DNA of 64,000 bases, taken from NCBI GenBank assembly GCA_021405325.1, contig QWII01000026.1:1-64000 (forward strand), written 5' to 3'. Each line of letters begins with the position of its first letter. Position 1 is the first letter of the stretch. The position numbers and the translations under genes were made by a program. This stretch comes from Caldilinea sp. CFX5 (GTDB lineage Bacteria > Chloroflexota > Anaerolineae > Caldilineales > Caldilineaceae). The notes beneath the pieces are model-generated. The model was given only the letters and a program-made list of their open reading frames with translations, ran no database searches and was not told where the DNA came from. This document shows, piece by piece, positions 43,891 through 53,508 of the stretch.

Positions 43891-44886
43891 ATGAAAGCCA
43901 TTACCTTTACCGAATATGGTTCACCTGATGTTTTGAAACTTACAGAGGTGGCAACGCCCACACCGAAGGCGAATGAGATCCTGATCAAAGTCCATGCCAC
44001 TACGGTCAATACCGGCGATCTCTGGGCGCGCAATTTCAAGGCGATTTCGCCTGGGCAGTTTTCCATGGCCCTGCCGCTTTGGGTTATCAGCCGTTTGGTT
44101 TTTGGCGTCAATAAACCCAAGATCCAGATCCTGGGGGCCGAAGTGGCCGGCGAGGTGGCCGCGGTGGGCGCCAAGGTCACGCGCTTCAAAACCGGTGATC
44201 AGGTCTTTGGCTATCGCGGGCCGGCCTTTGGTGGCAATGCCGAATATCTCGCCATGCCCGAAACCGGTCTGGTGGCGCACAAACCGACCAACCTGACCTT
44301 TGCCGAAGCGGCGGCCATTCCCTATGGCGCGCTGACTGCACTGAACCTGCTGCGCAAGGTGAATTTGCAACCGGGACAGAAAATCCTGATCAACGGCGCT
44401 TCCGGCGGGATCGGTTCCTACGCCGTGCAGCTTGCCAAACTCTACGGCGCTGAGGTAACGGGGGTATGCAGCACACCGCGCATGGCATTAGTGAAAACGT
44501 TGGGCGCCGATCAAGTCATTGATTATACCAAAGAAGATTTCACTCGAAACGGCCAGCGCTACCACGTAATCTTTGACATCTTGCGGCGGAGTTCCTTTGC
44601 CGGTGTGAAAAACTCGCTCACTGCGGATGGTCGCTATTTATTAGCCAGTTTCAAGACGCCCCAGCTTCTGCAAATGCTCATGACCGCCCGGACGAGCGGT
44701 ACAAAAGTGATCTGCGCCCTCTCATCGGAAAGTCTGGCCGACCTCCTGCACATCAAAGAACTGGTTGAGGCAGGGCAGATCAAAGCGGTCATCGATCGCT
44801 GCTTTCCGCTGGAGCAGGTTGCCGAAGCGCACCGCTATGTCGAAGCCGGACAGAAAAAAGGCAGTGTCGTCATCACCGTGTCATAG
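43891..44886 (+). CDS. Quinone-oxidoreductase-type MDR reductase, copy 6
   Basis: 331 residues, slightly longer than its paralogs because of an insert near 45-60 (ISPGQFSMALPLWVISRLVF). INGASGGIGSYAVQLAKLYG, TLGADQVIDYTKEDF, and IKAVIDRCFPLEQVAEAHRYV are present. No zinc cluster. GGGGAGA precedes the ATG. Confidence 0.85.
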   Translation: MKAITFTEYGSPDVLKLTEVATPTPKANEILIKVHATTVNTGDLWARNFKAISPGQFSMALPLWVISRLVFGVNKPKIQILGAEVAGEVAAVGAKVTRFKTGDQVFGYRGPAFGGNAEYLAMPETGLVAHKPTNLTFAEAAAIPYGALTALNLLRKVNLQPGQKILINGASGGIGSYAVQLAKLYGAEVTGVCSTPRMALVKTLGADQVIDYTKEDFTRNGQRYHVIFDILRRSSFAGVKNSLTADGRYLLASFKTPQLLQMLMTARTSGTKVICALSSESLADLLHIKELVEAGQIKAVIDRCFPLEQVAEAHRYVEAGQKKGSVVITVS

Positions 44887-44899
44887 AAGTTTAAACCTT

Positions 44900-44970
44900 C
44901 CGTGTTCCTTCGATCTGTGTTTAGTCATTTGTGGTTGCCCAAAGACTAAACACAGATCGAAGGAACACGG
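44900..44970. repeat. 27-bp perfect hairpin
   Basis: 44900-44926 pairs exactly with 44944-44970 around a 17-nt loop, between two MDR genes. Confidence 0.92.
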
Positions 44971-44989
44971 CGATAACGAAGGAATCCTG

Positions 44990-45949
44990 ATGAAAGCAAT
45001 TCTCTACCCAACCTATGGATCGCCGGATGTACTGCGGCTGACAGAGGTCGCCATGCCTACCCCGAAAGAGCATGAGGTGTTGGTGAAAATTTATGCTGCC
45101 GCCGCCAACCCAGCCGACTGGCATCGGATGCGCGCCGACCCCATCCTGGTGCGCTTGAGCGACGGGCTGCGCAAACCGAAAGATCCCCGTCTGGGCGCCG
45201 ACATCGCCGGACGAGTGGAAGCGGTTGGCGCGCAGGTGAAGGATTTTCAGCCGGGGGATGAGGTCTTTGGCGAGATCGGCGCGGGCGGCTTTGCCGAGTA
45301 TGTCGCTGTGCCGGCCAAGGCGTTGATGCACAAACCGGTCAATATTACCTTTGCCGCTGCCGCCGCCGTGCCGATTGCCGGTTTGACGGCGTTACAAGGA
45401 TTGCGCGACAAGGGCAAGCTACAACCGGGGCAGCGGGTCTTGGTCAATGGCGCGTCGGGTGGTGTCGGCACCTATGCGGTGCAACTTGCCAAGATCTTTG
45501 GCGCAGAAGTAACGGGCGTGTGCAGCACCCGCAATGTCGAACTGGTGCGTTCACTGGGCGCCGACCAGGTGATTGATTACACCCGAACCGATTTCACCAG
45601 AACCGGCCAGCGTTATGACGTGATCTTCGACGCCATCGGCAATCGTTCCGTGGCCGATTGTCGTCGGGCCTTGACGCCGCAAGGGGTTTGCGCCGTCGCC
45701 GGTTTTACCACCCTGGCCCGGTTGTTCCAAGTCGCTCTCCTGGGGTCATGGGGCGGCCAGAAGATGGCAAACTTTCTGGCGCAGCCGAACCAAGACGATC
45801 TTCGGGTACTCAAAGAACTACTGGAAGCCGGGAAGATCGTTTCGGTGATCGACCGATATTATCCCCTGGCACAGACTGCTGAGGCGATCCGCTACCTGGA
45901 AACCGGGCGCGCCCGTGGCAAGGTGATCATCACTATCGCAGAAGAATAG
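44990..45949 (+). CDS. Quinone-oxidoreductase-type MDR reductase, copy 7
   Basis: 319 residues from the ATG at 44990 after GAAGGAA; longer in-frame readings run through the hairpin and the preceding gene. VNGASGGVGTYAVQLAKIFG, SLGADQVIDYTRTDF, VSVIDRYYPLAQTAEAIRYL. Zinc-free type. It is the last member of the array; TATAAT at 45985-45990 starts the next unit. Confidence 0.85.
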   Translation: MKAILYPTYGSPDVLRLTEVAMPTPKEHEVLVKIYAAAANPADWHRMRADPILVRLSDGLRKPKDPRLGADIAGRVEAVGAQVKDFQPGDEVFGEIGAGGFAEYVAVPAKALMHKPVNITFAAAAAVPIAGLTALQGLRDKGKLQPGQRVLVNGASGGVGTYAVQLAKIFGAEVTGVCSTRNVELVRSLGADQVIDYTRTDFTRTGQRYDVIFDAIGNRSVADCRRALTPQGVCAVAGFTTLARLFQVALLGSWGGQKMANFLAQPNQDDLRVLKELLEAGKIVSVIDRYYPLAQTAEAIRYLETGRARGKVIITIAEE

Positions 45950-46034
45950 AATAGCAACAGATTCTCCTCTGCTTGGTTACATGGTATAATAGCCTGCATA
46001 GCAACGGCAATGCAATCATTTCATGAGGTGAAGC

Positions 46035-46652
46035 ATGGCATACAGTGATTTTACAGTGCAAGAAGTTGTCCGGCGCTTCCAGCTTACCCTTGACGAAGCG
46101 CACGACCTCTTCTCGCCCGTGGTTGACCTTCAGCCGAGTGCGTTGTTGCAAGAGACATTAGCGGAAAATGTTCCGTTAGCCCTGGCCATCCAAACCGAAA
46201 AGGCGCGCTCCGAACTGATCATCGCTCCCATTCTGGTGGAAGTACGCCGACAGCTTGACCGGACGATTAGTTTGTTTTCGGGTGTTGACTTTACGGTCGA
46301 TCCGGCTCAAGGTCTCAATGGCGTTTGCGACTATATTATTTCACAATCACGGGAGCAACTTTACATTCAAGCCCCCGTGATTGCGATTGTCGAGGCAAAA
46401 AACGAAAATATCAAAGCCGGCATTGGTCAATGCACGGCTGCGCTTGTTGCGGCACAACGCTTTAATGAACGGGAAAATACAGGGATTACCATCGTATACG
46501 GCGTGGTTACGACCGGCAACATCTGGCGTTTTCTGAAATTAGAAGCGCAAACGCTCTATGTTGATCAGATTGAATACTACGTCGATCGCGTTGGCGCGAT
46601 TCTTGCCATCCTTACCTTGATTGTCACATCGAGCAACGCTATACCGGAATAA
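46035..46652 (+). CDS. PD-(D/E)XK nuclease-fold conserved protein
   Basis: 205 residues. GVCDYIISQ followed by APVIAIVEAKNENI gives the D...ExK arrangement of PD-(D/E)XK nucleases (Asp near 99, Glu-x-Lys near 119), and GIGQCTAALVAAQRFN and TTGNIWRFLKL match a family of cyanobacterial and Chloroflexota hypothetical proteins. Catalytic activity is unproven. GAGGTGA precedes the ATG. Confidence 0.6.
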   Translation: MAYSDFTVQEVVRRFQLTLDEAHDLFSPVVDLQPSALLQETLAENVPLALAIQTEKARSELIIAPILVEVRRQLDRTISLFSGVDFTVDPAQGLNGVCDYIISQSREQLYIQAPVIAIVEAKNENIKAGIGQCTAALVAAQRFNERENTGITIVYGVVTTGNIWRFLKLEAQTLYVDQIEYYVDRVGAILAILTLIVTSSNAIPE

Positions 46653-46701
46653 CCATTGTCCTAACACTTTTCACGGTTGATCAACCATTGCTCAGGGGAA
46701 A

Positions 46702-47349
46702 ATGGGACATATGCACAGTGTTGCCGAAAAAGTAACCGCTTTTGTGATGCGCACCACCGCACAGGGTGCAGAGCTTCTCCTCTTCGAGCATCCATACGCC
46801 GGCATTCAACTTCCGGCCGGCACGGTGGAAGATGACGAACCGCACGCCGTGGCGGCGGCCCGTGAAGCGCGCGAAGAGACCGGTCTGCTCGACCTGCCGC
46901 CAGGCCGTTTTCTTGAGGCTGTGTCCGAACCGCTGCCGGATGACTACTACCTAACGCTTGCCACAACGACCGTCTATGCCCGCCCCGATCCCACCAGCTT
47001 TGACTGGGCCACCATCCGGCGCGGGATTCGGGTTTTGCGCCATCGCACCATTGCTGATTTTTCACACGTCACCTATGCCGAACAGGAGCGGCAGGCCGAT
47101 CCGCCCTACGTAAGCTTCCAAATCACCGGTTGGGTGCCGAGCGCCATGATCACCCGCGAGGCGACGCGCTATTTTTACCAGTTCCCCTATCACGGTGAAA
47201 CGCCAACCACCTGGTGGGTTGATACGGACAATCATCGCTTTCGGCTCTTTTGGGCGCCGCTGACCCAGTTGCCGTCGATTGTCGGGCCACAGCGTTGGTG
47301 GCTGGATATTTTGTTGCGTTCCTCCCTTGAGGCTCTTTCCGCTGATTGA
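46702..47349 (+). CDS. NUDIX hydrolase
   Basis: 215 residues. A complete Nudix box GTVEDDEPHAVAAAREAREETGL (about 37-59; G-x5-E-x7-REUxEExGU) is present. The C-terminal half (about 110-215) has no recognised domain. Such enzymes hydrolyse nucleoside-diphosphate-linked compounds. Start ATG at 46702; the ATG at 46711 is an alternative. Confidence 0.85.
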   Translation: MGHMHSVAEKVTAFVMRTTAQGAELLLFEHPYAGIQLPAGTVEDDEPHAVAAAREAREETGLLDLPPGRFLEAVSEPLPDDYYLTLATTTVYARPDPTSFDWATIRRGIRVLRHRTIADFSHVTYAEQERQADPPYVSFQITGWVPSAMITREATRYFYQFPYHGETPTTWWVDTDNHRFRLFWAPLTQLPSIVGPQRWWLDILLRSSLEALSAD

Positions 47350-47466
47350 CCAAAGTCAGAACTTCGCCTATACTTACCACACACCCAAGACTTTACCGAT
47401 CAATCCCAGTCCGTCAACTTGCTGCGCTGAGGCGCTCTGACAGACTGGGCAATAACAGGGAGAACA

Positions 47467-48531
47467 ATGGCAATGAGTACACAAGCAGACCCAATCCCCA
47501 TGCGCGCCGTGCCGGGCTACGCTTCGAGTACGCCGGGCATCCAGGTCGCGATCCAAACGAGTTCTGACGCCAGCGACGAGGATCTACAGTTTTTTCAACA
47601 ACTCGGCGTCGAGTGGACCATGGTCGGCATCCGCCACCAGGAGCAGCATTCGGTTGATTTTTACAAGAGCCTGGTCAAACGGTTTGGCGACTTCGGCTTG
47701 AAGATCTACCGTGTCACCAACATGAGCGTGCATAATGTGCCGGAGATCACGCTCAACCTGCCTGGTCGCGACGCCAAGATTGAAGAATTTAAGCAATTTA
47801 TCCGCAACATCGGTGCGGCGGGCATCATGTACAACACCTACGCCCACATGGGCAACGGCATCTGGTCCTCCGGGCGCACCAAGGGGCGTGGCGGTATGGA
47901 TGCGCGGATGCTCGACATCAAAAATGCCGTCGGGCGCTGGGGGGATGTCACCTTCGCCGGCGAGTTGACCCACGGCCGGCCCTACAGCGAAGAAGAACTG
48001 TGGGATAACTATGCCTATATGATCGGTCAGATCGCACCCGTGGCCGAAGAGGCCGGCGTCTATATCGGCATCCACCCCGACGATCCGCCCGTCTATGCGT
48101 TGGGCGGCATTCCTCGCTGTATGTTCGGCAACTTTGCCGGCTACAAGAAAGCGATGGAGATCGCCGACAGCCCCAACATTGGCGTCTGCCTCTGTGTGGG
48201 CTGCTGGCTGGAAGGGGGCGAGATTGGCATGGGCGTCGGCGTGATCGATGCCATTAAACATTTCGCCGCCCAAAATCAACTCTTCAAAGTCCACTTCCGC
48301 AACGTCACCAACCCCATGCCGGAACCGTGGGCCGAGACGCTGATCGACAACGGCTACCAGGATATGCACCAAGTCATGCGCGCCCTGCGTGAAGTCAAGT
48401 TCGACGGCTGTGTCATCCCCGATCACATCCCGGCCATGTTGGGCGGGCCACGGGTCGGTACAGCCTATTCGATTGCCTACATGCGGGCGCTCGTCCAGGC
48501 GGTGAATAACGAATTTGGCGGGCCGGCGTAG
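47467..48531 (+). CDS. Mannonate dehydratase-like enzyme (UxuA family)
   Basis: 354 residues of the TIM-barrel UxuA family. IHPDDPP near 205, LGGIPRCMF, CLCVGCWLEGG near 243, VHFRNV near 276, and GYQDMHQVMRAL and IPDHIPAMLGG near the end match metal-binding and substrate residues of the family. It would dehydrate D-mannonate to 2-keto-3-deoxygluconate, though sugar-acid specificity is uncertain. AGGGAGA precedes the ATG. No uxaC or kdgK is nearby. Confidence 0.78.
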   Translation: MAMSTQADPIPMRAVPGYASSTPGIQVAIQTSSDASDEDLQFFQQLGVEWTMVGIRHQEQHSVDFYKSLVKRFGDFGLKIYRVTNMSVHNVPEITLNLPGRDAKIEEFKQFIRNIGAAGIMYNTYAHMGNGIWSSGRTKGRGGMDARMLDIKNAVGRWGDVTFAGELTHGRPYSEEELWDNYAYMIGQIAPVAEEAGVYIGIHPDDPPVYALGGIPRCMFGNFAGYKKAMEIADSPNIGVCLCVGCWLEGGEIGMGVGVIDAIKHFAAQNQLFKVHFRNVTNPMPEPWAETLIDNGYQDMHQVMRALREVKFDGCVIPDHIPAMLGGPRVGTAYSIAYMRALVQAVNNEFGGPA

Positions 48532-48561
48532 CGCTTAACCAACGGCTTTGTGTGGACGGAG

Positions 48562-48593
48562 AAACCAGGGTTTTGGCAAAACCCTGGTTTCTG
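48562..48593. repeat. Hairpin after UxuA-like gene
   Basis: AAACCAGGGTTTT pairs with AAAACCCTGGTTT around a GGC loop. It may act as a weak terminator; no long T-run follows. Confidence 0.6.
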
Positions 48594-48611
48594 TATGCTT
48601 GACTGGGAGGC

Positions 48612-49265
48612 ATGATGACACTTATCGAACCCGATGGTACATGGCAATCTGCCTTTCTGGCAATGGCAACCGAGTTTGCTGCCAGTGGTGATACGCGCTA
48701 TCAGGCCGCGCTGACCGATTTTGTCGGCTACCTCCAACTTCGACAGCGGTTCGCTCGTGGCGAAAACTTACCACCAGATCGGGTGCGCGAAACTACCTAT
48801 TGGGGTGTCGAAGGCGACATGATTGTTGGCACGGCTCGTGTACGCCATACGCTCACCCCGGCCTTAGAAGAATTAGGCGGGCATATCGGTTATGACGTGC
48901 GCCCATCGCAACGGCGGCAGGGTTATGGTACAGCGCTCTTAGGCGGCGCCCTGGAACGGGCGCGCCACTTCGGCCTTACCGGTGTACTGGTCACCTGCGA
49001 TACGGATAACATCGGTTCAGCACGCGTAATAGTGAAGAACGGCGGCCAACTGATCAACCAGACGATGGTTGACGGCTACGCCAAATTGATCTCACGCTAC
49101 TGGATTGATCTGCACCTGGCGACTGTGCCGTCCAATGAAGCGCAACCACGTCGATCGCTCTCTGGCGCGCTTGCCCCTCTGGGGCCGGCTCCATCTGCTG
49201 CAGAGATCGATCAAGCCCGTACGGAAGCCTGGGCCAATTTCCCACGAGAAGATGCAAAGGAATGA
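48612..49265 (+). CDS. GNAT family N-acetyltransferase
   Basis: 217 residues. IGYDVRPSQRRQGYGTALLGGAL (about 95-118) holds the QxxGxG acetyl-CoA loop, followed by VLVTCDTDNIGSARVIVKNGG, the usual ending of the fold. GGGAGG precedes the ATG; the second ATG at 48615 is better spaced. It overlaps the next gene by 4 nt. The C-terminal 45 residues are variable. Substrate unknown. Confidence 0.85.
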   Translation: MMTLIEPDGTWQSAFLAMATEFAASGDTRYQAALTDFVGYLQLRQRFARGENLPPDRVRETTYWGVEGDMIVGTARVRHTLTPALEELGGHIGYDVRPSQRRQGYGTALLGGALERARHFGLTGVLVTCDTDNIGSARVIVKNGGQLINQTMVDGYAKLISRYWIDLHLATVPSNEAQPRRSLSGALAPLGPAPSAAEIDQARTEAWANFPREDAKE

Positions 49266-50194
49266 AAGAAATCATGAGCAATCAAGAACGTGTTGCCTAC
49301 TTTAACGGCAAAATTGTCCCCGAAAGCCAGGTGCTGATCCCCTTTCGCGACCGCAGTTTCAAATACGGCGACGGCGTCTTCGACATGACGCGCACCTTTA
49401 ACGGTCGCATCTTCAAATTGCAGGAGCATATCGACCGCCTCTACCGCTCGCTCAAGTACGCTGGTATTGAGATCAGCCTGTCAAAGCAGGAGATGATGGC
49501 GATCAGCGAAGAGGTTCTCCAGCGCAACTGGTCGTTGTTGCCGCCCAATCATGACTATTGGGTCGGGCAGCGGGTTTCGCGGGGCGTGGATCGCGTGGGC
49601 GGCGACTTCTGGGAAAATGCCGGGCCGAATATCATCATCGAATGTACACCCCTACCGCTCAAGGCGCGCGCCCATCTCTATCGCGACGGCATTGATGTCG
49701 TCTTTCCCTCGGTGCAACGCACGCCGCCGGAGTGTCTGAGTCCCAATGTCAAGAGCCACAACTACTTGAACATGATCATCGCCGATTTAGAGGTGCGCAA
49801 CGCCAACCCCAATGCCTGGGCGCTCCTGCTCGACACGCGTGGCTTTCTGGCGGAGGGCATGGGGAGCAATATCTTCCTGGTGCGCGATGGTGTTCTCTAC
49901 ACGCCCAAGGTGCAATATGTGCTGGCCGGCGTCAGTCGCCAAACGGTCTTTGAACTGGCTGCCCAACTCAATCTCAAAGTGGTCGAAGATGACTTGACCC
50001 CCTATGACGCCTTTACCGCTGATGAAGCGTTTATTACCTCGACCAGCTTCTGTATCTGTCCGGTGCGTTCCTTTAATGGCAAAACGGTGGTCGATGGCAA
50101 GGTGCCGGGGCCGCTCACCAAGCGGTTGACCGACGCTTATTCGGATTCGGTTGACTGCGATTTTGTGGGGCAGTATTTGCAATATTTGTCGTAG
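49262..50194 (+). CDS. Class IV aminotransferase (BCAT/DAAT-like)
   Basis: 310 residues. FRDRSFKYGDGVFDMTRTFNG near residue 25 is the class IV start motif; the PLP Lys is in SPNVKSHNYLNMIIADLE near 160; LAEGMGSNIFLVRDG near 198 binds the cofactor. It could be a branched-chain or D-amino-acid aminotransferase. The ATG at 49262 overlaps the previous stop (ATGA); ATG 49274 is an alternative. Confidence 0.85.
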   Translation: MKEIMSNQERVAYFNGKIVPESQVLIPFRDRSFKYGDGVFDMTRTFNGRIFKLQEHIDRLYRSLKYAGIEISLSKQEMMAISEEVLQRNWSLLPPNHDYWVGQRVSRGVDRVGGDFWENAGPNIIIECTPLPLKARAHLYRDGIDVVFPSVQRTPPECLSPNVKSHNYLNMIIADLEVRNANPNAWALLLDTRGFLAEGMGSNIFLVRDGVLYTPKVQYVLAGVSRQTVFELAAQLNLKVVEDDLTPYDAFTADEAFITSTSFCICPVRSFNGKTVVDGKVPGPLTKRLTDAYSDSVDCDFVGQYLQYLS

Positions 50195-50200
50195 CCGTAC

Positions 50201-50289
50201 ACACTACCACGGATTCAGAACGCATCTGATTTTTCACACTCTCCACCGACAGACAATAAATCCGTTGCTATCCGAATCCGTTGTAGTGT
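50201..50289. repeat. Imperfect hairpin
   Basis: 50201-50216 pairs with 50274-50289 with one mismatch, between convergent genes. Confidence 0.65.
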
Positions 50290-50294
50290 TCCTG

Positions 50295-50912
50295 TTACCA
50301 GTATCCAATGGCTTCTGCTACCTCTCCCAATCGCCTACCATCCCAAGTCACATCCGCCACGACCGGCAGCGAATGCGTCGTAAAACTTGTTGGAAAACGC
50401 GCGGTCACAGCCACCGTTGTCACCTGACCCGCCGGCGCATCGACCTGCACTTCCGCCGGTTCGAGTTGCACCCCGGCGACAGAACGGAAGCGCAGCATAC
50501 AGTGTCGTTGTGCTGTTTCGTGATTCGTGATACGTACCTGAAAATCGACGACCTCGCCTGGGGTCACCCGCACCTTGTACGGGTAAAACTCGATCCAGTG
50601 TGGGTCCATGCCCAGGTTGGGGTGGGGCTGGTCGAGAATGGTGACAAAGTGCTGTTGCCATTGCGCCATTGACTCCAGAAATAGTCGCGCAGTTTTCCCG
50701 GCGCGGACATGAGATCGCCACAGGCCAACATTCGCTGCCCATCCACGGTGAAAAGATAACCGACGCTGCCAAAGGTATGGCCCGGCAAAGGAATGACTTC
50801 AATTGATAAATCGCGCCAGGCCAGGGTGGTGTAGTCATAAGCGTAGCGGTCGGCGCGCAGATCCTGGCGCGGCCCACGCCCCGGATAGTAGGCGGTGTAG
50901 TTATTGTAACCG
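50295..50912 (-). pseudogene. Broken MBL-fold hydrolase
   Basis: The minus strand reads NNYTAYYPGRGPRQDLRA, later IEVIPLPGHTFGSVGYLF and LACGDLMSAPGKLRDYF, the C-terminal half of an MBL hydrolase. Near 50675 the homologous reading shifts by one base to FLESMAQWQQHF and goes on to DPHWIEFYPYKVRVTPGEVV and a beta-sandwich-like tail to 50295. The zinc-binding N-terminal half is missing: homology begins at the stop codon of the aldolase gene. Two defects (truncation and frameshift) make it a pseudogene. Confidence 0.65.
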
Positions 50913-51674
50913 TGCGCGAATGCCGGCGGCAATGCCATCCATCGCTTCAACCATATAGCCAAAATCGCCGCCCACTTGTAGCCACTGGACCCCGCGCTGG
51001 GCCATCTTGGCGGCATAGGCTGCGTCCGTTCCCATGCCGGCGCCGACCGAGCGACCACTGGCGCGGGTTTTGTCGATCACGGTCTGAATTGCTGCTACTA
51101 CCGTTGGGTGTTCGACATCGCCCAACCGCCCCAGTGCGCCGGAGAGATCTTGCGGGCCAAGCACCAACGAATCGAGACCGGGGATCGCCAGAATGTCATC
51201 AAGGGCGGCGAAGGCTTCGGCGGTTTCAATCTGGACGGCGACAAAAAGTTCTTGGTTGGCGCGAGCAATGTACGCCGCGCCGCCATCGCGGCCATAGTTG
51301 GACGGCACGCGCGGACCATAGCCGCGATGCCCTTCGGGCGGGTAGCGACAGTCGCGCACAATGCGCCAGACCTCATCGGCGGTGCGCACCTGGGGAACGA
51401 TAATGCCGTCGGCCCCCATGTCGAGGATCGGCTTGATAAAGGGCGTGCTGCTACCGGTGACCCGTACCAACGCCGCCTTGCCTCGCCCGCGCGCCGCCAA
51501 CAGATGACCGCTCAACGCTTCGGGACTCATCATGCAATGTTCCAGGTCGATCCAGAAAAAATCGACCGAATCGGCCAAGGCATCGGTGACACGCGGGTCG
51601 GTAAAGGTGATCGACGCGCCGATACACGTCTCATCCGCCGTTAATCGTTCACGAAAACGGGTAATTGCGCTCAT
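50901..51674 (-). CDS. HpcH/HpaI family aldolase
   Basis: 257 residues from the ATG at 51674 (MSAITRFRERL); longer in-frame readings enter the upstream hairpin region. FFWIDLEHCMMSPEAL near 40, VQIETAEA near 145 with metal ligand Glu, and LVLGPQDLSGALG near 167 are family signatures. It cleaves or condenses 2-keto-3-deoxy acids with pyruvate or related carbonyls. It fits the sugar-acid theme of the neighbouring genes. Confidence 0.85.
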   Translation of the reverse strand: MSAITRFRERLTADETCIGASITFTDPRVTDALADSVDFFWIDLEHCMMSPEALSGHLLAARGRGKAALVRVTGSSTPFIKPILDMGADGIIVPQVRTADEVWRIVRDCRYPPEGHRGYGPRVPSNYGRDGGAAYIARANQELFVAVQIETAEAFAALDDILAIPGLDSLVLGPQDLSGALGRLGDVEHPTVVAAIQTVIDKTRASGRSVGAGMGTDAAYAAKMAQRGVQWLQVGGDFGYMVEAMDGIAAGIRARLQ

Positions 51675-51827
51675 GGGATCTGCTTTCTGTGTTGAGAGAA
51701 CAATCGAACGCGGATTGGGCGGATCAAGCGGATGATAGCAGATTTTATCCGCCATGATCGACTCAATCCGCTCAATCGTTCGACTGAGCTCACGCCGAAG
51801 TCCGCGTTCCATTCACTATGTTATACG

Positions 51828-53474
51828 CTATTGTTGTTGAAACGCCTGGTTGACGATCTGTTGAGCTTCGGCTTGGATCTGCTGCAGGTGATCCTCACTC
51901 TTGAAGCTTTCGGCGTAAATTTTGTAGATGTTTTCGGTGCCGGAGGGGCGGGCGGCAAACCAACCTTCGGCTGTCACCACCTTGAGACCACCAATCGCCG
52001 CACCGTTACCGGGGGCATGGGTTAGTTTGGCAGTGATTTTGTCACCGGCTAACTCAGTAGCTGTGACGGCGTCGGCGGATAGATTCTTGAGTGCATTACG
52101 CTGGGTGGCGTCTGCCGGGGCGTCAATACGGTCATAGAAGGAGGCGCCAAATTGGCTTTCTAACGCCTGATAATGTTCCCCCGGATCGCGCCCGGTGACG
52201 GCGGTGATTTCAGCCGCCAGTAGGTCGAGAATGATGCCGTCTTTGTCGGTCGTCCAGACCGTGCCCTCTTTGCGCAGGAAGGCGGCGCCGGCGCTCTCTT
52301 CGCCGCCAAAGCCATAGCTGCCGTCGAGCAAGCCATCGACAAACCACTTAAAGCCGACCGGCACTTCCGCCAATCGTCGCCCCAGATGCTGCGCCACCCG
52401 GTCGATCATGGCGCTGGAGACCAGTGTCTTGCCGATGGCGGCGTCAGCGCGCCAGCCTGGGCGATGTTGGAAGAGATACCAGATGGCGACGGCCAGGTAG
52501 TGGTTGGGGTCCATCAGTCCGCTGCTCTTGGTCACAATCCCGTGGCGGTCAAAGTCGGGGTCGTTGCCAAAGGCGATGTCAAAGCGATCTTTCAAGCCGA
52601 TCAGGCTCGCCATTGCGTAAGGCGAAGAACAATCCATGCGGATCTTGCCGTCCTTGTCCACCGTCATAAAGGAGAAGGTGGCATCGACGCGGCGGTTGAC
52701 CACTTCAATGTCAAGCCCATAGCGCTCCGTAATCGGCTCCCAATAATGAATGCCGGCGCCACCCATCGGGTCAGCGCCGATTTTGAGACCAGCGCGGCGG
52801 ATTGCTGCCATGTCGATGACATTCGCCAGATCAGCGACATAGGGGCCGATGTAGTCATGCTCATGGGTGGTTTCGACCTTGAGCGCACGGGCCAACGGGA
52901 GTCGGCGCACGTCGGTTAAGCCCTGGCGCAAGAGTTGATTCGCCCGCTGCTGGATTTGGGCGGTTGTCTCTGCCGCCGCCGGACCTCCTTCCGGCGGATT
53001 GTACTTAAAGCCGCCATCGCTGGGTGGATTGTGCGACGGGGTGATAACGACGCCATCAGCCAATCCACTGGTGCGACCACGATTGTAAGTCAAGATCGCA
53101 TGGGAAATGGCCGGCGTCGGTGTATAGCCGCGGTTCGGCTGGATCATCAGTTCGACAGCGTTGGCGGCAAAGACCTCAATCGCCGTTGAGAGCGCCGCTT
53201 CGGAGAGGGCGTGGGTGTCCATCCCCAGATAGAGCGGCCCGGTAATCCCTTGTGCGCGCCGCAACTCACTGATCGCCTGGCAGATGGCCAGAATATGCTG
53301 CTCATTAAAACTATTTTCTGTGGATGTCCCCCGGTGGCCCGATGTGCCAAAGGCGACGGCTTGCGTCGCCACCTGTGGATCAGGTTGATGGGTATAATAG
53401 GCGGAAACCAGACGCGACAAATTGGGCAAAAGGTCAAAGGGCGCCGGTTGGCCGGCCAGTGGATGGAGCGCCAT
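51828..53474 (-). CDS. pgm: Phosphoglucomutase, alpha-D-glucose specific
   Basis: 548 residues from the ATG at 53474. [10 protein letters not shown] near residue 45, catalytic phosphoserine in [12 protein letters not shown] near 142, Mg-binding DPDFDRHG near 300, [10 protein letters not shown] near 385 and the phosphate-binding [12 protein letters not shown] near 515 all fit bacterial Pgm. It interconverts glucose-1-phosphate and glucose-6-phosphate for glycogen and UDP-glucose. Confidence 0.93.
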   Translation of the reverse strand: MALHPLAGQPAPFDLLPNLSRLVSAYYTHQPDPQVATQAVAFGTSGHRGTSTENSFNEQHILAICQAISELRRAQGITGPLYLGMDTHALSEAALSTAIEVFAANAVELMIQPNRGYTPTPAISHAILTYNRGRTSGLADGVVITPSHNPPSDGGFKYNPPEGGPAAAETTAQIQQRANQLLRQGLTDVRRLPLARALKVETTHEHDYIGPYVADLANVIDMAAIRRAGLKIGADPMGGAGIHYWEPITERYGLDIEVVNRRVDATFSFMTVDKDGKIRMDCSSPYAMASLIGLKDRFDIAFGNDPDFDRHGIVTKSSGLMDPNHYLAVAIWYLFQHRPGWRADAAIGKTLVSSAMIDRVAQHLGRRLAEVPVGFKWFVDGLLDGSYGFGGEESAGAAFLRKEGTVWTTDKDGIILDLLAAEITAVTGRDPGEHYQALESQFGASFYDRIDAPADATQRNALKNLSADAVTATELAGDKITAKLTHAPGNGAAIGGLKVVTAEGWFAARPSGTENIYKIYAESFKSEDHLQQIQAEAQQIVNQAFQQQ

Positions 53475-53508
53475 GTGATTTTCCTTTTTGGCAGCCGTTG
53501 ATCGATGG

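Noticed and set aside
18314..45949. Natural-product gene cluster
   Set aside because: Despite many reductases and regulators there is no PKS, NRPS, terpene or RiPP core enzyme.
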